A stretch of DNA of 64,000 nt from JAGVPT01 sp035505655 (GTDB lineage Bacteria; Bacteroidota; Ignavibacteria; UBA10030; UBA8401). The notes under the pieces were generated by a model that saw only the letters and a program-made list of their open reading frames with translations, had not been told where the DNA came from and searched no databases. The translations under genes were made by a program, and so were the position numbers. The stretch spans positions 40,363-104,362 of the forward strand of contig DATJQP010000025.1 in assembly GCA_035505655.1 (NCBI GenBank). Direction: 5' to 3'. Shown here in pieces: positions 10,050 through 18,246 of the stretch (positions within the stretch are counted from its first letter, which is position 1; each line of letters opens with the position of its first letter).

Positions 10050-11501
10050 ATGCCGCTCCAGATCTATAACACGCTCACCCGCACAAAGGAAGAGTTCACG
10101 CCGCTTCATCCCGGGATCGTCGGAATGTATGTTTGCGGGCCGACAGTCTACAGCGACTCTCATATCGGGCACGGGAAAAGTTACGTATCATTCGATATCG
10201 TCGCCCGCTACCTGAGGTACCTCGGCTATAAGGTACTCTACGTCCAGAACATCACGGATGTCGGACATCTCCTGGACGACGGCGAAGACCGGATGCTGAA
10301 GCAGTCGAGGCTCGAGAAGATCCATCCGATGCAAATCGCGGAGACGATCACCCGGAGCTACTTCGAGGATATGGACGCTCTCAACATTTCGCGCCCGGAC
10401 ATTTCACCGCGCGCATCCGGTCACATCATCGAGCAGATCGAGGTCGTCAAGCAACTCCTTGCAAAAGGGTATGCCTACGAGGTCAATGGCTCGGTCTATT
10501 TCGACGTGCGGAAGTTCAAGGAGTACGGAAAACTATCCGGTCGTTCGCTCGACGCGATGAAGGAGGGGACCCGTGTCGAGGTGAAATCGGAGAAGCGGAA
10601 TCCGGAAGATTTCGCACTCTGGAAGAACGCCGAGCCGGAGCATATCATGCGGTGGCCCAGTCCTTGGGGCGTCGGATTCCCCGGCTGGCATGTCGAGTGT
10701 TCTGCGATGTCCATGAAGTACCTCGGGGAAACCTTCGACATCCACGGGGGAGGGATGGACAATCAGTTTCCCCATCACGAATGCGAAATCGCACAGAGCG
10801 AGAGCGCGACCGGAAAGCCTTTCGTGAAGTACTGGATCCATAACAATCTTGTGACGGTCAACGGCCAGAAGATGTCGAAATCGCTCGGCAACTTCGTGAC
10901 CCTGAAGGCTGCGTTCAAGAAATTCGATCCGGCGGTCATACGGTTCTTCATCCTCCAGAGTCACTACCGCAGCACGCTCGACTTCAGCGAAGAAGCCGTT
11001 GAAGCGTCGAAGACTGGGCTGGCGAAACTTCGGACTACGGTCGCTCGACTGCACGAGGCCCTGGAATCGGGGCGGAGGAATTCCGCCTTCGGCAGCGCCG
11101 TGAAAGAGCTTGGGCCGATCCGGACGGCTTTCACGGAAGCGATGGATGATGATTTCAACACCCCGAAGGGGATCGCGACGCTCTTCGAGCTTGTCTCGAT
11201 TGTCAACGAGTGGCTCGAGCCGGGCAAACTTCCTTCCGAGGCGACGGTCGCGGAGGCGGTGCAAATCTTCGATGACTTCGGAGCGCGGGTTCTGGGGATC
11301 ATCCCTGCCGGCGCCCCGGCAGCCGGGAGTTCGGACGCCGCGACGGAACGAGGTCTTGTGGAGCTTATCCTCGAACTCCGGAAGGAGGCACGGGCTACGT
11401 CCCAGTGGCGGACAGCGGATCAGATACGGAAAGGCCTTGAAGCACTTGCCATCAAGGTCGAAGACAGGAAAGACGGGACGACGACGTGGAAAAAGGGCTA
11501 G
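10050..11501 (+). CDS. cysS: Cysteinyl-tRNA synthetase
   Basis: CysS is a class I synthetase that charges tRNA-Cys. The 483-residue protein has a HIGH-type motif (SHIGHGKS), the KMSKS loop (KMSKSLGN), and the zinc-ligand regions YVCGPTVY, HVECSAM and HHECE expected for cysteine discrimination. Length and domain order (catalytic, DALR, short C-terminal domain) are normal. Confidence 0.98.
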   Translation: MPLQIYNTLTRTKEEFTPLHPGIVGMYVCGPTVYSDSHIGHGKSYVSFDIVARYLRYLGYKVLYVQNITDVGHLLDDGEDRMLKQSRLEKIHPMQIAETITRSYFEDMDALNISRPDISPRASGHIIEQIEVVKQLLAKGYAYEVNGSVYFDVRKFKEYGKLSGRSLDAMKEGTRVEVKSEKRNPEDFALWKNAEPEHIMRWPSPWGVGFPGWHVECSAMSMKYLGETFDIHGGGMDNQFPHHECEIAQSESATGKPFVKYWIHNNLVTVNGQKMSKSLGNFVTLKAAFKKFDPAVIRFFILQSHYRSTLDFSEEAVEASKTGLAKLRTTVARLHEALESGRRNSAFGSAVKELGPIRTAFTEAMDDDFNTPKGIATLFELVSIVNEWLEPGKLPSEATVAEAVQIFDDFGARVLGIIPAGAPAAGSSDAATERGLVELILELRKEARATSQWRTADQIRKGLEALAIKVEDRKDGTTTWKKG

Positions 11502-11587
11502 AAACTTCATACATTCGTGTACAGCGGGCCGGATCCCGTGTAAACTTCCAGGTACAAGCTGCGTCTAACCTAGTGAAAGGAATATCA

Positions 11588-12349
11588 GTGCGAACGCTGC
11601 TATTCTTTTGTCTCTTCCTCATCCTGAGTTCTCCTATGGTAGCTCAGATCACGGCCGGCGACGAAGCGAACATCGAACCCCGGTACATCATCGACACTCC
11701 GACAGCGGGATTGCTCAAGCGCGGAGCGTTTGCGATGGACGTCGATTTCTTTGAAAACGGCGGGATGACCGTGGGCCTTTCGGCGGGAGCGCTCGACCGC
11801 CTGAGCTTCGGAATCTCGTACGGCGGGACCGGCATTATCGGGAGCGGCGATATCGCTATGCAGAAGCTCCCCGGCGTCAACGTGAAGTTCCGGCTGTTCG
11901 ATGAGACGATGGCGATGCCGGCCATCGCTCTCGGGTTCGACTCGCAGGGAAAAGAGGGATACATCGACAGCACCCAGCGATTCACGATCAAGTCTCGCGG
12001 CTTCTTCGCTGCCGGGAGCAAGAACTACTCGATCGCCGGCAACCTTTCGGTCCATGGCGGGGTAAACTACAGCCTGGAGAATCAGGACGGCAACAAGCAC
12101 ATGGACTTTTTCGTCGGCGGAGAAAAATCGCTCGGCTCCGATATCTCGCTCCTCTGTGAGTACGATTTCGGCACCAACGATAACAACGGAGCCGTCGGCA
12201 AAGGGCGGGGCTACCTCAACACGGGATTACGCTGGTCGTGGGGGAACGGCTTCACCCTCGGCTTCGACCTGAAAGACCTTGTGAAGAATCAGAACCAGGT
12301 CGTCGTCGGAAACAGAACCATTAAAGTGGAGTACGTAAGGACGATTTAA
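11588..12349 (+). CDS. Predicted outer-membrane beta-barrel protein
   Basis: This 253-residue protein has a clear signal peptide (hydrophobic stretch LLFFCLFLILSS, ending VAQ) when begun at GTG 11588. That start is favoured by an AAAGGA site 6-7 bases upstream; the frame continues upstream into the end of cysS but adds no plausible N-terminus. The mature part consists of alternating amphipathic beta strands with aromatic girdle residues (MTVGLSAGALDRLSFGISYG, YLNTGLRWSWGNGFTLGFDL) and no enzyme motif. I do not recognise a specific family; a YjbH-like or generic barrel is possible. It precedes the lipoprotein/cytochrome cluster. Confidence 0.6.
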   Translation: MRTLLFFCLFLILSSPMVAQITAGDEANIEPRYIIDTPTAGLLKRGAFAMDVDFFENGGMTVGLSAGALDRLSFGISYGGTGIIGSGDIAMQKLPGVNVKFRLFDETMAMPAIALGFDSQGKEGYIDSTQRFTIKSRGFFAAGSKNYSIAGNLSVHGGVNYSLENQDGNKHMDFFVGGEKSLGSDISLLCEYDFGTNDNNGAVGKGRGYLNTGLRWSWGNGFTLGFDLKDLVKNQNQVVVGNRTIKVEYVRTI

Positions 12350-12358
12350 CGGGGGGAA

Positions 12359-12388
12359 TTGGAAGCTTCCTCAGGATGTTGTACTGAG
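12359..12388 (+). promoter_or_regulatory. Weak promoter candidate for the lipoprotein pair
   Basis: TTG at 12359-12361, 20 bases, then TACTGAG at 12382. The spacing equals that of the other promoters in the window, but the -7 element is imperfect. Confidence 0.3.
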
Positions 12389-12411
12389 TAGGTGTCATAG
12401 AGAGGAAGGGT

Positions 12412-13371
12412 ATGAGCATGAAAACGATCATGAAATATTTTGGACTGCCGGGCCTTTTTGTTTCGGGGCTGATCTTCGCGGGGTGCTACACCCAACTCCA
12501 GTCGATGAACGGCGACGACGCTGATGGCAGCAACGACGATCCCGATTCGTCATATGCGCAGGCGGTCGACACAGCGGACGGTGGACAGGCGGGCAACTAT
12601 TTTGCCGACGATGATTACCGGGCGTGGCGCTACCGGATGGCGTTTGACTATTACACACCCTCTCCGTACGGGTGGGGTGCTTCGTACGGCTACGACCCCT
12701 GGTATGATGACAACTGGTATCCGTATTATTCCTGGTATGACGCCGGTTTCTGGTATCCGACACTCGTCTATCCGTATCCGTACTGGTATCCTCATCACGG
12801 GTATCACAACTACTTCTACGCCGGCTATTATGGAGGATGGAACAGCTGGGGCGGCGGATATCACGGAGGCCTCGCTTCGGGCAGGCAGCGCTTCGTCGGA
12901 AACTCGCGCGGAACCGATGCCTTGTATCGCCCCCGGGGGTCGGCAGGGGCGGGACCATCGTCAGTCGCCTCGGGCGAAGCGACCGGAAGATCGCGGCCGT
13001 CGACGCCGACGGAGGCAGCACCGGCGCCGGCCAGGAGCAGAAGCCGGGCGAGTCAGGAAGTCCCATGGTGGGAACGGATGAACAATTCTTCCGCTGCAAC
13101 TTCGGCGAGGAGCAGAGTCGCAACCGGATCGTCGTCGCCGCAATCGAGGGGTAATGTGAGGGGAGAGGCGAGAGCCTACCGAGCACAGCCCCGGCAGCGA
13201 GGACATTATAGCCGGCCCTCCGGATATGCGCCTCGAAGCGGTGCGCGGGCCCCGCAGGGAGCCCGGTCGCAGCGGCCTTCGGGAGGAGGGGCCCACGGCC
13301 AATCTCCGCGTTCATCACCGTCAGCTCCACGCGGAGGAGGTGGAGGCGGAAGAGGTTCAAGAGAGCGATGA
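12412..13371 (+). CDS. Tyr/Trp/Gly-rich lipoprotein
   Basis: No family is recognised. The N-terminus is a lipoprotein signal with lipobox IFAGC followed by YTQL. After an Asp-rich linker comes a segment (roughly residues 70-160) dominated by Tyr, Trp, Gly and Pro (for example YGYDPWYDDNWYPYYSWYD). The C-terminal 150 residues are a basic, low-complexity Arg/Ser/Gly/Pro tail. Two ATGs two codons apart are possible starts; GAGGAAGGG precedes them. The stop overlaps the next lipoprotein start (ATGA). Both mature proteins begin CYT and share PYGW and PWW motifs, so they are probably related. An outer-membrane or surface location is inferred. Confidence 0.65.
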   Translation: MSMKTIMKYFGLPGLFVSGLIFAGCYTQLQSMNGDDADGSNDDPDSSYAQAVDTADGGQAGNYFADDDYRAWRYRMAFDYYTPSPYGWGASYGYDPWYDDNWYPYYSWYDAGFWYPTLVYPYPYWYPHHGYHNYFYAGYYGGWNSWGGGYHGGLASGRQRFVGNSRGTDALYRPRGSAGAGPSSVASGEATGRSRPSTPTEAAPAPARSRSRASQEVPWWERMNNSSAATSARSRVATGSSSPQSRGNVRGEARAYRAQPRQRGHYSRPSGYAPRSGARAPQGARSQRPSGGGAHGQSPRSSPSAPRGGGGGGRGSRER

Positions 13372-13994
13372 TGAAAATCAACGTCACCAACATACGGATT
13401 CCGCTCGGATTATGTGCCGCCCTTTTTTTCCTGGGCGGGTGCTACACCGTTCTCATATCTCCCGGCTCGGCAAGCCGGAATGACTCAGGATCTGACGAGG
13501 GAGGGGCGGTGTCGGAAAGCTCCTCAGAACTGGATTACTCGGCCAATTGCCTCTCATGCCACAGTCAGACTGAGCTGGATGACAGGTCGTACGACATGCG
13601 GAAGGTGGGGATGGTATCCGCCCACGGAATCACGATCGACCCGTACGGCTGGCAGTCCTCATCGTCCGTCACCCCCTGGTGGTCTATCCCCGTCGCCATG
13701 GCCCCTTCGACAGGCGTTTCGATATCGACGCCGGCTGCTTCGGGAGGCGATTCCGGGAAGAAAAGGAGTGTGGGCGAGGGGCGCGGCGATAGTGGTACAG
13801 CTGCATCATCGGTCCCTGTTTCAACCGGGTCGACGGCTCCGACGGCTCCCGTGCCGCCCCCCGCAGCCGGAGTGACCCGCGACAGGAATGCCACGACCGG
13901 AGACCAGAATTCGGGAAGCAGAAGCCGTCCCTCGGACCCGACAAACGGCACTACGAATACTACAGCAACCCCTTCAACTCGCAAACCGGAATAA
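13368..13994 (+). CDS. Monohaem c-type lipoprotein, paralogue of the upstream gene
   Basis: This 208-residue protein starts with a lipoprotein signal (ALFFLGGC) and the mature sequence CYTVL. Around residue 62 there is one haem c attachment motif, CLSCH, followed by DIRK-like charged residues and then DPYGWQSSSSVTPWWSIP. The last 100 residues are a Ser/Thr/Pro/Gly-rich linker-like tail. Two adjacent ATGs can start it; the first overlaps the stop of the preceding gene. A distal haem-iron ligand cannot be assigned with confidence. A role in electron transfer beside the multihaem cytochrome downstream is inferred. Confidence 0.65.
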   Translation: MMKINVTNIRIPLGLCAALFFLGGCYTVLISPGSASRNDSGSDEGGAVSESSSELDYSANCLSCHSQTELDDRSYDMRKVGMVSAHGITIDPYGWQSSSSVTPWWSIPVAMAPSTGVSISTPAASGGDSGKKRSVGEGRGDSGTAASSVPVSTGSTAPTAPVPPPAAGVTRDRNATTGDQNSGSRSRPSDPTNGTTNTTATPSTRKPE

Positions 13995-14036
13995 GTAAGC
14001 TAGCAGGGACGGCCGCAACATGATGGGAAGGAACCT

Positions 14037-15500
14037 ATGAAAACGTATCGATGGGCATTAGTGAGTCTCACAGCGATCCTGGCGATCGCAGTACTTCCGT
14101 CGGGAGTATCGGCTCAATTTGCAGAAGATGCTTTCAGATATTCCTCGTCGGGACTCGGGGTAGGCGCCCGGGCGCTCGGCATGGGAGGAGCGTACGTCGC
14201 CGTCGCCGACGATTACACGGCGACGTTCTGGAACCCAGCCGGGTTAGCGCAGATGCGCCGGCTGGAGTTCACCGGAGGCCTGACGAATGTCAATTATTCA
14301 AACAACGCCAGCTTCCTCGGGAATTCGGCGACATCGACAAACTCGAACACGGCTCTCGACGACCTCGGCTTCGTCTTTCCGTATCCCACGCAGCGCGGGA
14401 GTCTGGTCTTCTCCGTCGGATACAACCGGTCGAACGATTATACCTCGGCTCTGTCGTATTCCGGTTTCAACACGCAGAGCTCGATTGTTCCGTATCTCTT
14501 CGACCCGAATGTGCAGTACGATATTGCGTACGGCGTAGGGCTTGAGGATACGTCCGAGAACATCAACGTCACGAAGAACGTCAACCAACAAGGGGTCGTG
14601 AGAGAGAGCGGCGGGATGGGGACGTGGGCTTTTGCGGGGGCAATCGATGTGCAGAAAAGCCTTTCCTTCGGGTTGACAATCAATGTCATGAGCGGTTCTT
14701 ACACGTACGTGCGGAACTACATCGAGGCGGACACGCGGAATTTCTATTCCGACCCGCGCCCTGTAGTCCCGATTGATGACGCGTATCTCAAGTTCAACAC
14801 GCTCTACCTCAATTCGAACCTCACCGCCGATGTCACCGGAGTGAACGCCATGTTCGGTATGCTCTATCGGTACCGCGACGTGGCCCGATTCGGACTCACG
14901 ATCCAGACCCCCTCGACCTTCACGGTGCATGAAAAATACTCCAACGACGGTTCAACGGTGTTTGACGACGGCTATATTCCAACTGCCGGGGGCAAGGAAT
15001 ATAATCAATTCGGGTATGACGCGGTGAATGACTACAGCGTGCAGACACCATGGGTATTTGCCGCGGGCCTTTCGTACGAACCGTTCGACGGGCTCCTCCT
15101 TTCGGGTGCTCTCCAGTACACGGATTGGACGCAGGTTCAGTGGGCGGATAACCCGACTCTGGAACAGGATAACATCACTCTTCAGCAGACTTTCCGAAGC
15201 ACGACGAACTACTCGGTCGGAGGGGAGTTCGAGATTCCGACGACGGACCTGCGCATCAGAGCCGGCTACGCATATAAGCCCTCTCCGTATGCCGGTGATC
15301 CCTCGTCGTATGGTCAGAAGTTGGTGTCGGCCGGAGCCGGCGTGGCCCTTGAAGACAACGTGATGGTCGATCTTGCCGCGATCTTCGCATCGTGGAAGAC
15401 GTACGAGAATAACTACGGTCCTGCCTCGCTCAATCTCTCAAGGGCGGACGAGACCATCAAGACAACGACGCTTGACCTGACGATCAGCTATCGGTTCTGA
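14037..15500 (+). CDS. FadL/PorV-like outer-membrane protein
   Basis: This 487-residue protein carries a signal peptide (cleavage after VSAQ) and then the family signature GVGARALGMGGAYVAVADDYTATFWNPAGLAQ, seen in pieces across residues 40-75. That signature is typical of the FadL/OMPP1 superfamily that includes PorV of the T9SS. The rest is beta-barrel-like and ends in an aromatic residue (TISYRF). A GGGAAGGAA site precedes the ATG. It could be a PorV paralogue handling T9SS cargo or a hydrophobic-solute channel; the sequence alone does not decide. Confidence 0.75.
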   Translation: MKTYRWALVSLTAILAIAVLPSGVSAQFAEDAFRYSSSGLGVGARALGMGGAYVAVADDYTATFWNPAGLAQMRRLEFTGGLTNVNYSNNASFLGNSATSTNSNTALDDLGFVFPYPTQRGSLVFSVGYNRSNDYTSALSYSGFNTQSSIVPYLFDPNVQYDIAYGVGLEDTSENINVTKNVNQQGVVRESGGMGTWAFAGAIDVQKSLSFGLTINVMSGSYTYVRNYIEADTRNFYSDPRPVVPIDDAYLKFNTLYLNSNLTADVTGVNAMFGMLYRYRDVARFGLTIQTPSTFTVHEKYSNDGSTVFDDGYIPTAGGKEYNQFGYDAVNDYSVQTPWVFAAGLSYEPFDGLLLSGALQYTDWTQVQWADNPTLEQDNITLQQTFRSTTNYSVGGEFEIPTTDLRIRAGYAYKPSPYAGDPSSYGQKLVSAGAGVALEDNVMVDLAAIFASWKTYENNYGPASLNLSRADETIKTTTLDLTISYRF

Positions 15501-15554
15501 TCTCGCAGCCGGACGACGCAGGGAGGGATTGAAGCAGCTTCAGAAATCAACACA

Positions 15555-15586
15555 GAAAGGCGTGATCCAACATCACGCCTTTCTTC
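15555..15586 (+). terminator. Rho-independent terminator after the barrel gene
   Basis: A perfect 12-base-pair stem (GAAAGGCGTGAT / ATCACGCCTTTC) with a 5-base loop (CCAAC), followed by TTC. It ends transcription of the 11588-15500 unit and separates it from the cytochrome gene. Confidence 0.75.
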
Positions 15587-15712
15587 GTTACAACCTGCAC
15601 GATATCCGACACCCGCAACGGTCACCCATGTCCAGGAGAACAATCTAAGCAATTCGAACTTCTTTTCGAAATATCGGAAATGCTGGAATCTATTTATGGG
15701 AAAAGTCCTGTG

Positions 15713-15741
15713 TTGCAATATTCAACGTTTTAAAATACGTC
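15713..15741 (+). promoter_or_regulatory. Promoter candidate for the nonahaem cytochrome
   Basis: TTG at 15713-15715, 20 bases, then TACGTC at 15736-15741. It has the same spacing and the same -7 hexamer as the arsR-family promoter at 57452-57480. Confidence 0.4.
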
Positions 15742-15900
15742 AAATCGTCGTATAAATGGCGTCCCCGTTGGGCCCCTCATCGCATTCCTGTGGCACACAT
15801 ATTGAGAATGTTCAGACCATAAAGTCCTTCCAGCGTCATGGGACGGTCGGAATTCGGGTTTGAATTGAGCCTTAATCAACAACGTAATGCGGAGATCACG

Positions 15901-18012
15901 ATGAGAAAATTCGGTACAATTTACAGGCTGCTGCTGATGGCGTGCCTCCTTCTTTTGCCTCTTAAGGAGGCTGGAGCGCAGGCTGTGAAAGCAAAGATCA
16001 ACGCCATGTCGCCGGGAAAGCTGACAGCGATTGGCAAAAGCGCCAATATTGCGACGACCGGCTTGAACGTGGTCGGCCGCGGATCGAAAGTGTACTTATA
16101 TGCGGACACAACCGGCTCCGGAGTGAACAAAGTGACCTCCTTCGCCTGGACTTTCACAGCGATGCCAACCGGTTCCGCCTCCACCTTCGACAGCGCGAGT
16201 AACCAGTATACGAGTTTCACCCCGGACTCGAGCGGGTGGTATTGTGCCTCGGTTTCCGTCAACGGCGGAAAAACATCTCAGGAGTCGTTGTGGGTTGACA
16301 CGTATGTCGGGTACTCAGGAAATACGATCCCCTGCCTGACCTGTCACGGGTCGATAGCGAAGTATGACAAAACTCCATGGCTGAAGACCGGTCATGCGGA
16401 GATCTTCACGGAAGGTATCACCGGTCAATTGGAGGTCAATGCCGTCGGGCAAGGGATGTACAGCGGCAGCTGTTTCAAGTGTCATACCGTCGGTTGGGAC
16501 ACGAGCGCCAACAACGGTAATTTTGGCTACCTTGCAAAACAGGCCGGCTTCGATACCTCATGGTATAAGGGCAAAACAAAATCCGGCAGCTCCTATCTGA
16601 TTACCCAAGGCGATTCCTCGATCTATAAGAATCTCGTGAATAACTACTCCCAGCTTGTTCCCCTCGCCAACATTGGCTGTGAAAGCTGCCATGGACCGGG
16701 CAAGGATCACCTCGGCGATATTACGAAGATCGGGATGTCGTACAGCGCCGGCGTGTGTCAGTCGTGCCACGACGCACCTCCGCGGCATGTCTCGGGAACG
16801 CTCTGGAATCTTTCGGACCACGCCAAGTTATCTCTCGCCGGCACCGCTGCGACCTCCACCAGCTGCTTCCCCTGCCACAGCGGAAGCGCGTTCGGCGAAT
16901 GGGTTCTGGCCGGTAAGCCCGCGACTGTCTCGACCTGGAGCACGGCGTCGGACGCCGGTGTGCCGATCGGATGCGCGACCTGCCACGATCCACACAGCGC
17001 TGCGAATCCCTACCAGCTCCGCACCGTTGATGTCGACACCCTCAGGAACGGCTACGTCGTCCCGACCGGCCTTTTCGGAGAGGGTCAACTTTGCATGAAC
17101 TGCCACAGATCCCGTTACGCTGCCAGTGCGCGAGTGACGACGAAAGCTCCGTATTATGGGTTTGTCGATCACTACGGCCCGCATGGGAACCCGCAGGCGG
17201 ACATGCTTATGGGACAGAACTGTTACCAATACGGCGATGCCACGATTACGGGTCTCATGAGCCACGCCGGCGTTTCGAACGGATGCGTTACCTGCCACAT
17301 GGCCGGCGACTCGCACTCGCTCGCGATGACCGACACGACCGGCGGTCTCCATGATGTCGTCACGGCATGCCAGACCTGCCACGGCGCAGGGATCAAGAGC
17401 TTTGACGATATCAAGGCGTCGTACGACTACGATCACAACGGTAAGATCGAGGGAGTGAAGACCGAGATCGCGGGGATGCTCGCTCTCTTGAAGGCAAAAC
17501 TGCCGATCGACAGCCTCACCGGTCAGCCGACCCTTGCTCTGAAAGACAGTCTCAAGGTAAAGAACCGGCCGGACCTCGTCGCAGGAATCTATGTCTACAG
17601 CTTTGTGTCGAACGACGGAAGCGGTGGCATGCACAACGCCAAATACGCGATCTCGCTCCTCCAGAAGGCCCTCGGGTTCTATCCGACAGGAGTCCAGGTT
17701 GTGAACCAGACGACCCCGACCGGATTCGAGCTTTCGCAGAACTACCCGAATCCGTTCAACCCGAGCACCGAGATCGAGTTCTCCATCCCGCACGCTTCGT
17801 CCATCCAGCTGAACGTCTACAACATCCTCGGCGAAGCGGTGAAGACCCTCGCGAGCGGAGATGTCGCCTCCGGCAGTTACAAGGTGGCGTGGAACGGGAC
17901 GAACAACCACGGGCAGACGGTTGCGACCGGCATTTACTTCTACCGCCTGGTCATCAACTCGAACGCCGCTCAACAGAATGTCATCACCAAGAAAATGATT
18001 ATGATGAAGTAA
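15901..18012 (+). CDS. Nine-haem cytochrome c with T9SS C-terminal sorting domain
   Basis: Starting at ATG 15901, the 703-residue protein has a signal peptide (LLLMACLLLLPLKEAGAQA). The frame extends upstream to 15838, but without a better N-terminus. After an Ig-like beta domain (residues ~25-135) there are nine CxxCH haem c motifs: CLTCH, CFKCH, CESCH, CQSCH, CFPCH, CATCH, CMNCH, CVTCH and CQTCH. The last ~90 residues form a type IX secretion sorting domain beginning FELSQNYPNPFNPSTEIEF and ending in a Lys/Met-rich strand. The protein is therefore predicted to be exported, loaded with haem in the periplasm and delivered to the cell surface. Extracellular electron transfer is a possible role; a periplasmic reductase function is not excluded. 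Confidence 0.88.
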   Translation: MRKFGTIYRLLLMACLLLLPLKEAGAQAVKAKINAMSPGKLTAIGKSANIATTGLNVVGRGSKVYLYADTTGSGVNKVTSFAWTFTAMPTGSASTFDSASNQYTSFTPDSSGWYCASVSVNGGKTSQESLWVDTYVGYSGNTIPCLTCHGSIAKYDKTPWLKTGHAEIFTEGITGQLEVNAVGQGMYSGSCFKCHTVGWDTSANNGNFGYLAKQAGFDTSWYKGKTKSGSSYLITQGDSSIYKNLVNNYSQLVPLANIGCESCHGPGKDHLGDITKIGMSYSAGVCQSCHDAPPRHVSGTLWNLSDHAKLSLAGTAATSTSCFPCHSGSAFGEWVLAGKPATVSTWSTASDAGVPIGCATCHDPHSAANPYQLRTVDVDTLRNGYVVPTGLFGEGQLCMNCHRSRYAASARVTTKAPYYGFVDHYGPHGNPQADMLMGQNCYQYGDATITGLMSHAGVSNGCVTCHMAGDSHSLAMTDTTGGLHDVVTACQTCHGAGIKSFDDIKASYDYDHNGKIEGVKTEIAGMLALLKAKLPIDSLTGQPTLALKDSLKVKNRPDLVAGIYVYSFVSNDGSGGMHNAKYAISLLQKALGFYPTGVQVVNQTTPTGFELSQNYPNPFNPSTEIEFSIPHASSIQLNVYNILGEAVKTLASGDVASGSYKVAWNGTNNHGQTVATGIYFYRLVINSNAAQQNVITKKMIMMK

Positions 18013-18037
18013 GATTGTTCCTCCAGAGGTAGTTGGG

Positions 18038-18071
18038 AAAGGCTGCCGTGAGCACCACGGCAGCCTTTTTT
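18038..18071 (+). terminator. Rho-independent terminator after the cytochrome
   Basis: A 13-base-pair perfect stem (AAAGGCTGCCGTG / CACGGCAGCCTTT) with a 5-base loop, followed by TTT. This is a strong intrinsic terminator. Confidence 0.9.
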
Positions 18072-18180
18072 GTGGAGCCGCGTCGATCAGAGGAACCCTT
18101 CACCGAACAAACGGCGACGCCGTAAGCGCGATGGATCGCCGGTTTTGGCCTCCCTTTGCCACCTTCCCCATCCTTTTTTA

Positions 18181-18210
18181 TTGATTCCCGCCCATCAGTT
18201 AAGTATCTTT
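18181..18210 (+). promoter_or_regulatory. Promoter of the heptose/tamB operon
   Basis: TTG at 18181-18183, exactly 20 bases, then TATCTTT at 18204-18210. Its position supports TTG 18247 as the start of the first gene, because longer versions of the frame would begin upstream of the transcript. Confidence 0.55.
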
Positions 18211-18246
18211 CATTGTTGCCACAACCGTAACGCTCCGGAATTCTCC

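Larger units (their letters stand above)
15501..15900. other. Intergenic region with terminator and promoter candidate
   Basis: There is no credible gene in these 400 bases. They hold a strong hairpin terminator at 15555-15586, an A+T-richer stretch with a promoter candidate at 15713-15741, and a leader of about 160 bases before the cytochrome start. Confidence 0.7.

Noticed and set aside
12428..13393. A 321-codon antisense frame across the aromatic lipoprotein
   Set aside because: The plus-strand gene has a lipobox, a ribosome-binding site and a paralogue next to it; the antisense product is Arg/Thr/Ser-rich noise.
18070..18246. Longer N-terminus for the heptose kinase from the TTG at 18070
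   Set aside because: That start lies inside the terminator and before the promoter; the extra residues are Arg/Cys/His-rich and unlike the family.
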